Part shown: in pieces, positions 1 through 5,895 of the stretch
Layout: each line of letters opens with the position of its first letter
Numbering within the stretch: position 1 is the stretch's first letter
From: Fidelibacterota bacterium
GTDB lineage: Bacteria > Fidelibacterota > Marinisomatia > Marinisomatales > J089
Length of the DNA stretch: 6,246 nt
Reading direction: 5' to 3'
NCBI GenBank assembly: GCA_003695105.1
Contig: RFIZ01000068.1
Location: 1-6,246, forward strand
Notes under the pieces: model-generated
What the model saw: the letters and a program-made list of their open reading frames with translations, nothing else
Told to the model about the DNA's origin: nothing
The model's database searches: none
Made by a program: the position numbers and the translations under genes

Positions 1-369
1 GCCAGAGACACGGTTTGCCATGACATTGAGAGGGGGACGCCGGAGGTCATCAATTTGGCCGGAAAAACCAGCTTACGGGAATCCCTGGCGGTGGTGGCCG
101 GAGCCCGGTACGTCCTCGGTAGCGATACGGGTCTCGTTCACGCGGCCGGTGCCCTGGGCGTGCCCCACGGGTTCCTGCTGGGACCCACAACCCGGCAGAT
201 GGGTGCCGGGTTCGCCGGACCAGGAACCGACGTGTTTGAACGTGCAATCTGGTGTCGTCCCTGTTCCCAAAACGGGAAACGTCCTTGCTATCGGTTTGAC
301 CGGGTTTGCCTCTCCCGACTCTCACCAGAGCTGGTGATACCATCCCTTCCGCCGGGAGGCATGGCATGA
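1..369 (+). CDS. Glycosyltransferase family 9 (heptosyltransferase-like), 3' end only
   Basis: The last 122 codons of a gene that begins before the window. The reading frame is open from base 1 and ends at TGA 367-369. The family transfers ADP-heptose or a related sugar to the LPS inner core at the inner face of the cytoplasmic membrane. Visible GT9 C-terminal marks are NLAGKTSLRE (window codons 18-27), the nucleotide-sugar binding stretch GSDTGLVHAAGALGVP (40-55), and GPTT (61-64). A four-cysteine cluster follows (CRPC at 85-88, then C96 and C103), of a kind seen in many heptosyltransferases. The N-terminal acceptor domain is outside the window, so acceptor and sugar cannot be decided; heptosyltransferase I, II and other GT9 enzymes remain possible. 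The stop overlaps the start of the Kdo transferase as ATGA, which supports a shared LPS-core role. Family assignment is secure, exact activity is not. Confidence 0.88.
   Translation, partial: ARDTVCHDIERGTPEVINLAGKTSLRESLAVVAGARYVLGSDTGLVHAAGALGVPHGFLLGPTTRQMGAGFAGPGTDVFERAIWCRPCSQNGKRPCYRFDRVCLSRLSPELVIPSLPPGGMA
354..359 (+). promoter_or_regulatory. Shine-Dalgarno sequence for the Kdo transferase
   Basis: GGGAGG lies six bases before ATG 366. It decides the start: the open frame extends up to an ATG at 306, but the 20 extra residues would be unlike the family, and the protein from 366 begins directly with the expected hydrophobic N-terminal anchor. The site lies inside the end of the preceding gene, so the two are probably translationally coupled. 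Confidence 0.7.
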
Positions 370-1652
370 AAATTCTGTGGGTATTGCTCTATAATGTATT
401 CCTGTATCCGTTGATGGTGCTGGTCGCCTGGTGTGTGAGTCTGGTTCATCCCAAATTGAAAAAGGGAATGCATGGGCGGTGGACATCTCTCAAAGAGTTG
501 CGGCGATGTTTCCGGGAGGTCCGAAAAGGAACCACTGTCTACTGGTTTCATGCCGCCTCCTTCGGTGAATATGAACAAATCCGGCCGATTCTGCAGGGCT
601 TGAAAGAAATTGAACCGCAATCCAAAGCCGTAGTGAGTTTCTTTTCCCCCTCGGGATTTGAGCACGTTACCGATGAAAACATTTTCTGTAAAATTTATCT
701 GCCGTTCGATTTTCCCTGGACGGTTCGTAAGGCGCTCAAAATCGTCCGGCCCAAGAAAGTTGTGCTGGCCTCCTATGATACCTGGCCCAATTTTATCTGG
801 GGTGCCCACCGTCGGCGGATTCATACCAATATTTTTGCCGCCCGGTTTGCCGCTAATACCCGGAAACTGTTTCCCGGACTGCGCAGTTTTTATCGATCGG
901 TCTATTCCAGTTTTGACACCATTTATACGATCACCAAAGAGGATTATTTGACGGTGCAGAAACTTCTGCCGTCGTCAGCCAAAACCAGGGTCCGGGTCTT
1001 GGGCAATCCCCGGTACGATCAGGTGAAACGGAAAGCAGATCAATTCACCGAAAAACGGACGATTTCCGTTCTGTTGCGGGATAAACGGTTGATTGCCGGA
1101 AGCACAACCCAACAGGATGAAGCGGTTGTCCTGGAACCATTGGCGGAGATTCTCCAACAGAATCCGGCCCTTTCGGTTTTTTGGGTTCCTCACGAACCCA
1201 ATGACAAAGAAATCAGGCGTGCTCAGGAATTTTTCCGCACCGCGGGGATCGAAACACAGCTCCTGAAATCCAAGAAAAAATTTCAGCTGCAAAACGGGGC
1301 GCAGGTGGGAATTATTACGGTAGTCGGCGTACTCTATCGGCTTTACTGGATGGGACAGATCGCCTATATCGGCGGTGGCTTTTCCACCGGTGTCCACAAT
1401 GTGATGGAACCAGCCATCGCCCGCCTGCCGACTCTGTTCGGACCCAAGTACCAGCACTTTCCGGAAGCGGTCGATCTGGTCGAATCCGGCGGCGGATTTC
1501 CCATCCGGAATGCGACGGAATTTCGGGACACTTTTTCCCGTCTGTTGCAAGATAAAAATGCGTTTTTGAAAGCCAGTTTTGCCGCGACGGACGTCATTCA
1601 TAAGAACCTGGGATCCTCCACGCGTATTGTCCGGAGTTTGTTACGTGACTGA
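366..1652 (+). CDS. waaA: 3-deoxy-D-manno-octulosonic acid (Kdo) transferase
   Basis: A 428-residue membrane-anchored GT30 enzyme (also called kdtA), the normal length for the family. It moves Kdo from CMP-Kdo to lipid A precursor on the cytoplasmic side of the inner membrane. Residues 1-27 form a hydrophobic anchor (KILWVLLYN...YPLMVLVAW). The N-terminal domain carries HAASFGEYE (62-70), where E68 matches the catalytic glutamate, and FFSPSGFE (92-99). The C-terminal domain has AGSTTQQDE (244-252), PHEP (275-278), and the CMP-binding stretch IGGGFSTGVHNVMEPA (335-350). The sequence resembles Bacteroidetes-type Kdo transferases more than the E. coli type. The usual (E/K)(T/Y)E.WPN motif reads SYDTWPN (136-142), with Asp in place of the conserved Glu. 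The start overlaps the preceding stop by 4 bases. Whether it adds one or more Kdo residues cannot be read from the sequence. Confidence 0.93.
   Translation: MKILWVLLYNVFLYPLMVLVAWCVSLVHPKLKKGMHGRWTSLKELRRCFREVRKGTTVYWFHAASFGEYEQIRPILQGLKEIEPQSKAVVSFFSPSGFEHVTDENIFCKIYLPFDFPWTVRKALKIVRPKKVVLASYDTWPNFIWGAHRRRIHTNIFAARFAANTRKLFPGLRSFYRSVYSSFDTIYTITKEDYLTVQKLLPSSAKTRVRVLGNPRYDQVKRKADQFTEKRTISVLLRDKRLIAGSTTQQDEAVVLEPLAEILQQNPALSVFWVPHEPNDKEIRRAQEFFRTAGIETQLLKSKKKFQLQNGAQVGIITVVGVLYRLYWMGQIAYIGGGFSTGVHNVMEPAIARLPTLFGPKYQHFPEAVDLVESGGGFPIRNATEFRDTFSRLLQDKNAFLKASFAATDVIHKNLGSSTRIVRSLLRD
1633..1636 (+). promoter_or_regulatory. Shine-Dalgarno sequence setting a GTG start
   Basis: GGAG lies eight bases before GTG 1645, within the last codons of the Kdo transferase gene. 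It supports GTG 1645 over the upstream in-frame ATG at 1579, which would add 22 non-conserved residues and overlap the previous gene by 74 bases. Confidence 0.6.
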
Positions 1653-2979
1653 AGTACGCTTCCTCATCGGGTTTCCGCATTTTTCTCCCCACCTGAACGA
1701 AATCACGTTTTCCAGCGGTCTCCATGTGATCTATGGCGAATCGGGAACCGGCAAATCTCAATTTGCCCGCTTCCTTTCAGATGGGACCCGGCCCCATTCC
1801 ACAAATTTCTCTCTGCAGGGATATGATCCCCCGTCCGGGACCTATTTGATACCACAGAATCCGACCCAGGGACTGATTGCCACCAGTGTAATCAATGAAT
1901 TGGCGTTTTCGCTGGAATGTCGAATTCAGGATTCTAACCGGATTCAGGAACAGGTTTCGCGACTGGTGCAGCACCTTCCGGACAGCATCGATCCCGGCAT
2001 GCATCCGGTGGACCTTTCCGGCGGTGAAATGGAAATTTTGAATTTGGTGCTGGCTTCCTCCCTGGAACCCAGCCTACTGGTCATTGATGACGGACTTTCT
2101 TTTTTAAATGAATACCGCAAGGAAGAAGAAGTCCGCAAATTGCGAGCCCTTGCACGCGAACGGGAGTGTCCGATCATCTGGCTGACTACCGAATGGAATG
2201 ATCTCCGTTGGGGCGATTCCCGCTGGCGTCTTTCTTTATCCGAATTCGTTTCGGTTTCGGATTTTACCCCCAACGAATACTCCCCGGTCCCCAAACAGTC
2301 CGGCTCCCTGAAGATCACCCTCGACGATCTCACCTTCGGTTATCCCGGCAGAGAAAAATTGTTGTCTCAACTGCAGTTGACCTCCTCTCCGGCGGCCCAT
2401 CTGGGAATTCTGGGGGACAACGGGGTCGGGAAAACCACGCTGGCTCTGCTCCTGATGGGCATCCTGTCTCCCGATGCCGGATCGATTTCTATCCAGTTGG
2501 ATTCCTTCTGTCGTCCCTGCTATATCGACCAATTTCCAGAGCGGATGCTGGGAGTGCGAACTCTGGGAGATTGGGTGGAGGAGCTGATGGAACATAACCT
2601 TTTATCGGCCGGAAATCTGGATCGCGCTCAGTCTGTCCTGACCCAGCTCCAACTGCCTTGGGATTCCATCAGGGAGAAGCAAGCCTGGCAACTGCCCTGG
2701 AGCGTTGTCCGCCTGGCAGTGATCGCGGTCTGTTCCTATGCCGATTTCGATCCGATCATTATGGATGAACCAACCTTTGGACTCGGTTGGCGACAACGAG
2801 TAACTTTGCGCCGCTTTATTCTGCGAAATATGCGCAGGAAACACTCTATTTTGATTTCACACGATCAATCGTTTGTTCTTTCTACCTGTGATCAGGTTTT
2901 GGCTCTTGAATCACCGGAAAGACTGATCGAAGTAGATCCTGAGGCCTATGTCCCAGACAGAAAAAAGAAAAATCACTGA
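1645..2979 (+). CDS. Tandem-domain ABC ATPase, EcfA/CbiO-like, with one degenerate site
   Basis: A 444-residue soluble protein with two fused ABC ATPase domains (about 1-205 and 220-430). NBD1 has Walker A GESGTGKS (31-38), Q-loop PQNP with Q71, SVINELAFSLE (81-91) as in EcfA/CbiO proteins, signature LSGGE (124-128) and Walker B LLVIDD (144-149). NBD2 has Walker A GDNGVGKTT (257-265), Q296 in DQFPERML, Walker B IIMDEPT (371-377) and switch histidine H406 (ISHD). NBD1 has Asp149 where the catalytic Glu normally sits and lacks a recognisable switch His (IIWLTTEW, 177-184). NBD2 has lost LSGGQ (QLPWSV, 349-354) and its D-loop Asp (FGLGW). No transmembrane segment is visible. Fused double ATPases of this size power ECF-type vitamin or metal uptake with EcfT and a substrate-binding S protein, but neither is encoded here. 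Substrate and partner are unknown; a non-transport role is possible. The start overlaps the previous gene by 8 bases. Confidence 0.82.
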   Translation: MTEVRFLIGFPHFSPHLNEITFSSGLHVIYGESGTGKSQFARFLSDGTRPHSTNFSLQGYDPPSGTYLIPQNPTQGLIATSVINELAFSLECRIQDSNRIQEQVSRLVQHLPDSIDPGMHPVDLSGGEMEILNLVLASSLEPSLLVIDDGLSFLNEYRKEEEVRKLRALARERECPIIWLTTEWNDLRWGDSRWRLSLSEFVSVSDFTPNEYSPVPKQSGSLKITLDDLTFGYPGREKLLSQLQLTSSPAAHLGILGDNGVGKTTLALLLMGILSPDAGSISIQLDSFCRPCYIDQFPERMLGVRTLGDWVEELMEHNLLSAGNLDRAQSVLTQLQLPWDSIREKQAWQLPWSVVRLAVIAVCSYADFDPIIMDEPTFGLGWRQRVTLRRFILRNMRRKHSILISHDQSFVLSTCDQVLALESPERLIEVDPEAYVPDRKKKNH

Positions 2980-3520
2980 TCCGACCCGCATCCTGACGGT
3001 GGCCAATATGATCAGCCTGTTCCGGGCGGTCATGGCCGTCCCGATCGTGTATGCCATGGCCAATCAGGCCCCCTGGTCCGTCATCTTCAGCCTGATCGTA
3101 GCGGCGGTACTCAGCGATGCCCTGGACGGATATTTTGCCCGGAAAGCGCATGAAGTTACCCATGTGGGGAAATGGCTGGATCCCATAGCCGATTTCATTG
3201 TCGTCAGTACGGTAGTATTCCATATGGTGCTGAATCACCTCTTCCCACTCTGGTTTTTCCTGTTTTATCTGATTCGAATATTGACCATCGCACTCTTATC
3301 CGTCTACATTATCAACCATTCTTCTCTGGTAGTCAGCGCCAATCGCACCGGAAAATGGTTTATCGGTCTGACAGCCCTTACAGTTGCCATTCACATATTT
3401 CCATTGCCTCAATTCACCCTCATCCGCTGGCCTTTATTTTTTCTGACCACTGTCCTGGGGCTGATTAGTTGGGCTCAGTATGTATCTTTCCTTCTGCGGG
3501 AATTCAAACGTCTCAACTGA
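2948..3520 (+). CDS. pgsA: CDP-alcohol phosphatidyltransferase, probably CDP-diacylglycerol-glycerol-3-phosphate phosphatidyltransferase
   Basis: A 190-residue integral membrane enzyme of the CDP-alcohol phosphatidyltransferase class I family. The motif D(x)2DG(x)2AR(x)8G(x)3D(x)3D is perfect at residues 57-82 (D57, D60, G61, A64, R65, G74, D78, D82); these acidic residues bind the metal and CDP-lipid. About five or six hydrophobic segments surround it (roughly 22-38, 44-57, 79-97, 100-125, 138-153 and 161-183). Length and the N-terminal VANMISLFRA fit PgsA, which makes phosphatidylglycerol phosphate on the way to phosphatidylglycerol and cardiolipin. The motif alone does not exclude another alcohol acceptor such as serine or inositol. 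ATG 2948 is the best start: TGAGG (2940-2944) precedes it by only 3 bases, and no other in-frame start before the conserved core has a binding site. The gene begins inside the 3' end of the ABC gene, a 32-base overlap in a different frame. Confidence 0.82.
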   Translation: MSQTEKRKITDPTRILTVANMISLFRAVMAVPIVYAMANQAPWSVIFSLIVAAVLSDALDGYFARKAHEVTHVGKWLDPIADFIVVSTVVFHMVLNHLFPLWFFLFYLIRILTIALLSVYIINHSSLVVSANRTGKWFIGLTALTVAIHIFPLPQFTLIRWPLFFLTTVLGLISWAQYVSFLLREFKRLN

Positions 3521-3536
3521 CCTGTCTGACTAGAAG

Positions 3537-4421
3537 ATGCCCCTCTCAACCTTGGTCAACGCCCTGAAGAATACCCGTTCGGTATGGAATCGCTGGATGT
3601 CCCGGATGGTTTCCCAGAAGCTCTCAGACGAAGACCTGGAGCAATTGGAAGAGGATTTGCTCCTGGCCGATTTGGGAATGGACACCACCGCGGCTGTGAT
3701 CGACCTGGTGGAAAAAAATCGCCGGCGATGGGATGGAAATGCCATCCGGACCTGCCTGATAGATCTTCTGCGGGAGGGAACCGTGGACATTGACAGTGCC
3801 CTGGAACCACTGGTGTTTATCGTGGGAGTGAACGGAACCGGCAAGACGACCACGATCGCCAAACTGGCGGCATTTTGTCAAACCCGCGGTGAGCAGGTCC
3901 TGCTGGTGGGTGCCGATACCTATCGTGCAGCCGCCGTTCAGCAGTTGGAAATTTGGTCCAGACGTTTGGGAGTCCGGCTGGTCGCCAATACCCAATCCCG
4001 GGATCCCGCATCCGTTGTGTACGACGGATTATCCTCCGTGAAGGCTCATCCGGTGGACCGGGTTTTGGTGGATACCGCCGGTCGATTGCATACGGCCACG
4101 AACCTGATGCAGGAATTGGAAAAAATGTTTCGCACAGTCCGGACCCATTTCCCCGACCAATCTTACTCCACCTTGTTGACCGTGGATGCAAATTTGGGGC
4201 AAAACGCTCTTTCACAGGTAAAACAATTTCAAGAATATGTGAAGATAGATGGAATTATCTTAACCAAATTGGACGGGACTGCAAAGGGGGGGATCATCTT
4301 TCCCATAATCCGGGAATATCACCTGCCGGTGTGGTTTGTCGGCGTGGGAGAAGGACTGGAAGATTTGGAAATTTTTCGTCCGGAACGGTATGTGGAGGGA
4401 TTGTGGGGACATGAAGACTAA
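3537..4421 (+). CDS. ftsY: Signal recognition particle receptor FtsY
   Basis: A 294-residue SRP-family GTPase that docks SRP-ribosome complexes at the cytoplasmic membrane for co-translational insertion. The N domain covers about 1-85 (KLSDEDLEQLEEDLLLADLG, 28-47). The G domain has G1 GVNGTGKTTT (97-106), G2 DTYRAAAVQQL (127-137), G3 DTAGR (179-183), DANLGQNALSQ (217-227), G4 TKLDGTAKGG (243-252) and the closing GVGEGLEDL (269-277). These are FtsY rather than Ffh marks, and there is no C-terminal M domain. The acidic A domain of E. coli FtsY is absent, as in many bacteria; the protein starts directly with a probable lipid-binding amphipathic helix (3-25). ATG 3537 is the first possible start, because an in-frame TAG lies at 3531-3533. 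It sits 16 bases after pgsA with no good Shine-Dalgarno sequence (only AGAAG touching the ATG), so translation may depend on ribosomes finishing pgsA. Confidence 0.97.
   Translation: MPLSTLVNALKNTRSVWNRWMSRMVSQKLSDEDLEQLEEDLLLADLGMDTTAAVIDLVEKNRRRWDGNAIRTCLIDLLREGTVDIDSALEPLVFIVGVNGTGKTTTIAKLAAFCQTRGEQVLLVGADTYRAAAVQQLEIWSRRLGVRLVANTQSRDPASVVYDGLSSVKAHPVDRVLVDTAGRLHTATNLMQELEKMFRTVRTHFPDQSYSTLLTVDANLGQNALSQVKQFQEYVKIDGIILTKLDGTAKGGIIFPIIREYHLPVWFVGVGEGLEDLEIFRPERYVEGLWGHED
4394..4399 (+). promoter_or_regulatory. Shine-Dalgarno sequence for rimO
   Basis: GGAGGG lies eleven bases before ATG 4411, and a second purine-rich stretch GGGG (4405-4408) is only two bases away. Both sit inside the end of ftsY. 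They favour ATG 4411 over the longer in-frame option at ATG 4336, which would add 25 residues and overlap ftsY by 86 bases. Confidence 0.6.
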
Positions 4422-5721
4422 TCCTTCCCCAACCGGTTCCATCCATATCATCAGTCTTGGATGTGCGAAAAACCTGGTGGATTCCGAAATCCTGAGCGGT
4501 GGTTTACAACATGCCTCCGTTCCGCTGGTGAAAGATCCCCAACAGGCGGATACGATTGTGATCAATACCTGCGGATTCCTGGACCAGGCCCGGGAAGAAT
4601 CAGTTGACGTCATACTGGAAGCGATCGAATGGAAAAAACAAGGTCGGATTCAGACTCTGGTGGTGATGGGATGCCTGTCCGAACGCTATCCCAATCAATT
4701 GAAAGAAGAATTACCCGAGGTCGATTATTTTTTCGGTACCACGGATCACCGTGACATCCTGACCCTATTAACGGGAAAAGATCATTCCCGCGCTGATCCC
4801 GTCTTTTACCGTTCCTTGTTGACACCTTCTCACTATGCCTATGTAAAAATTGCAGAAGGGTGTGATAACGGGTGTTCCTTTTGCAGTATCCCGCTGATGC
4901 GCGGGAAACAAATCAGTCGACCCGTGGCCACGGTTGTCGACGAAGTGATTCGTCTTCAGGATCAGGGAGTGCGGGAATTTATCCTCATTGCCCAGGATAC
5001 GACCTCCTATGGCTGGGATTTACCGGATCGGCTCTATCTAAATGATTTGTTGGACGCCCTGGGAGAGGCGATTATGCCGCAAAACTGGTTACGTCTCCAT
5101 TATGCCCATCCGGCACATCTTTCCCATGCCATTATCGACGCCATGGCGCGGAACCCCGTCCTGGTTCCTTACCTGGATATGCCGGTGCAACATGCATCGG
5201 ATCGGATGTTAAAATCCATGCGTCGGGGTTTGGATCGGAGTGGGATCCAGCGAAGAATCGACCTGCTTCGGTCCGTTATTCCGCAGATCAGGTTACGCAC
5301 GACTCTGATTGTAGGCTATCCCGGCGAAACCGAAGACGATTTCAGACAACTCTACCGCTTTGTGGAGGAAACCGAATTCGACCGGCTGGGTGTGTTTACC
5401 TATTCCGAAGAGGAAGGAACCTTCGCGGCCGACCTCCCCGATGACGTACCTCCGGAAGTCAAAGAAGAACGCAAAGCCATGATCCTCGATCTGCAAAACG
5501 AAATCGCCTATCAAAAAAATCAGGAACTTATCGGTCAGGAAATTCCGGTGATTGTGGATCGGACCTCATCGTCCACCGCGGTAGGGCGGACTCCATACGA
5601 TTCCCCCGAAATCGACCAGATCGTACGAATCAATTCACCCCAGCCGGTCGGTATCATCCTACCCTTGAGAATTACGGAAGCGGATTCCTATGAACTGACC
5701 GGGATCCCGCTGGAATCCTGA
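4411..5721 (+). CDS. rimO: Ribosomal protein S12 methylthiotransferase RimO
   Basis: A 436-residue radical SAM enzyme with two [4Fe-4S] clusters. It methylthiolates the beta carbon of a conserved aspartate in ribosomal protein S12 (Asp88/89 in E. coli). The N-terminal MTTase domain has SLGCAKNLVDSE (15-26), NTCGFLDQA (52-60) and VMGC (85-88), giving cluster ligands C18, C54 and C88. The radical SAM domain has the CxxxCxxC motif at C151, C155 and C158 (EGCDNGCSFCSIP), followed by RGKQISRP, and TTLIVGYPGETEDDF (297-311). The C-terminal TRAM domain (about 372-436) contains GRTPYDSPEID (392-402), typical of RimO rather than the tRNA enzyme MiaB. The length is the family norm and all six cysteines are present, so it should be active. 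The start overlaps the ftsY stop by 11 bases; this gene appears to close the operon. Confidence 0.97.
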   Translation: MKTNPSPTGSIHIISLGCAKNLVDSEILSGGLQHASVPLVKDPQQADTIVINTCGFLDQAREESVDVILEAIEWKKQGRIQTLVVMGCLSERYPNQLKEELPEVDYFFGTTDHRDILTLLTGKDHSRADPVFYRSLLTPSHYAYVKIAEGCDNGCSFCSIPLMRGKQISRPVATVVDEVIRLQDQGVREFILIAQDTTSYGWDLPDRLYLNDLLDALGEAIMPQNWLRLHYAHPAHLSHAIIDAMARNPVLVPYLDMPVQHASDRMLKSMRRGLDRSGIQRRIDLLRSVIPQIRLRTTLIVGYPGETEDDFRQLYRFVEETEFDRLGVFTYSEEEGTFAADLPDDVPPEVKEERKAMILDLQNEIAYQKNQELIGQEIPVIVDRTSSSTAVGRTPYDSPEIDQIVRINSPQPVGIILPLRITEADSYELTGIPLES

Positions 5722-5769
5722 CTCGTAACCGATTGGACCGACTCCCGGTTCAAAGGGTTCCGTCGCCCC

Positions 5770-5812
5770 AAAACCACAATTTTCCCTGATCCGGGAGCAT
5801 CTTATGGTTTTT
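5770..5812 (+). terminator. Possible Rho-independent terminator after rimO (weak)
   Basis: AAAACCA (5770-5776) pairs with TGGTTTT (5805-5811), and after one mismatch two more A-T pairs extend the stem. Inside it, TCCC (5783-5786) pairs with GGGA (5793-5796) around a six-base loop. The 3' arm ends in five T residues (5808-5812). The position, about 50 bases after rimO and before a gene of different type, fits a terminator. The outer stem is A-T rich and interrupted, so it may be inefficient or a chance structure. Confidence 0.35.
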
Positions 5813-5880
5813 CTGACAAACTTTCCCGAAACCAGCCATGGGGCATACCGTTAAACCTTCGTAGTTTCACCCTGCAAATC

Positions 5881-5885
5881 GGAGA
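5881..5885 (+). promoter_or_regulatory. Shine-Dalgarno sequence for the exported-protein gene
   Basis: GGAGA lies ten bases before ATG 5896. It supports that start over the later in-frame ATG codons at 5920 and 5929, which would remove the charged start of the signal peptide. Confidence 0.5.
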
Positions 5886-5895
5886 CGTATTGATC

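Larger units (their letters stand above)
5722..5895 (+). other. Intergenic region between rimO and an exported-protein gene
   Basis: This is the only real gap in the window (174 bases). It contains a weak hairpin followed by a T-run (5770-5812) and a ribosome binding site at its end. I see no tRNA or small RNA gene and no convincing sigma70 promoter. CTGACA at 5813-5818 resembles a -35 box but has no good -10 at the right distance. TAGTTTCA (5862-5869) only loosely resembles the Bacteroidetes TAnnTTTG element. The rimO reading frame stays free of stop codons across the whole gap, but nothing in it looks like protein. Confidence 0.6.

Noticed and set aside
288..824. A 178-codon minus-strand open frame opposite the GT9/Kdo transferase junction.
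   Set aside because: It lies opposite well-supported coding sequence, shows no recognisable domain, and is best explained as a shadow of the + strand genes. The same holds for the 208-codon minus-strand frame at 975-1601.
5740..5780. GGTTCAAA followed by an ACCACA stretch, resembling a tRNA T-loop and 3' end.
   Set aside because: The flanking bases do not form a T-stem, and no acceptor, D or anticodon arms can be found.
5740..5797. Inverted repeat CTCCCGG (5742-5748) and CCGGGAG (5791-5797), a possible operator or alternative hairpin.
   Set aside because: The arms are only seven bases and over 40 bases apart, and the right arm competes with the more compact hairpin at 5770-5812.
5722..5895. 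The rimO frame has no stop codon from its TGA through the gap into the exported protein, suggesting readthrough or TGA recoding.
   Set aside because: RimO already ends at its normal length after a complete TRAM domain, and the gap translation does not look like protein. Five of the six complete gene ends here use TGA at sensible positions, so TGA is a stop. An open stretch of 58 codons by chance is unremarkable at this base composition. The signal peptide also needs its own start.
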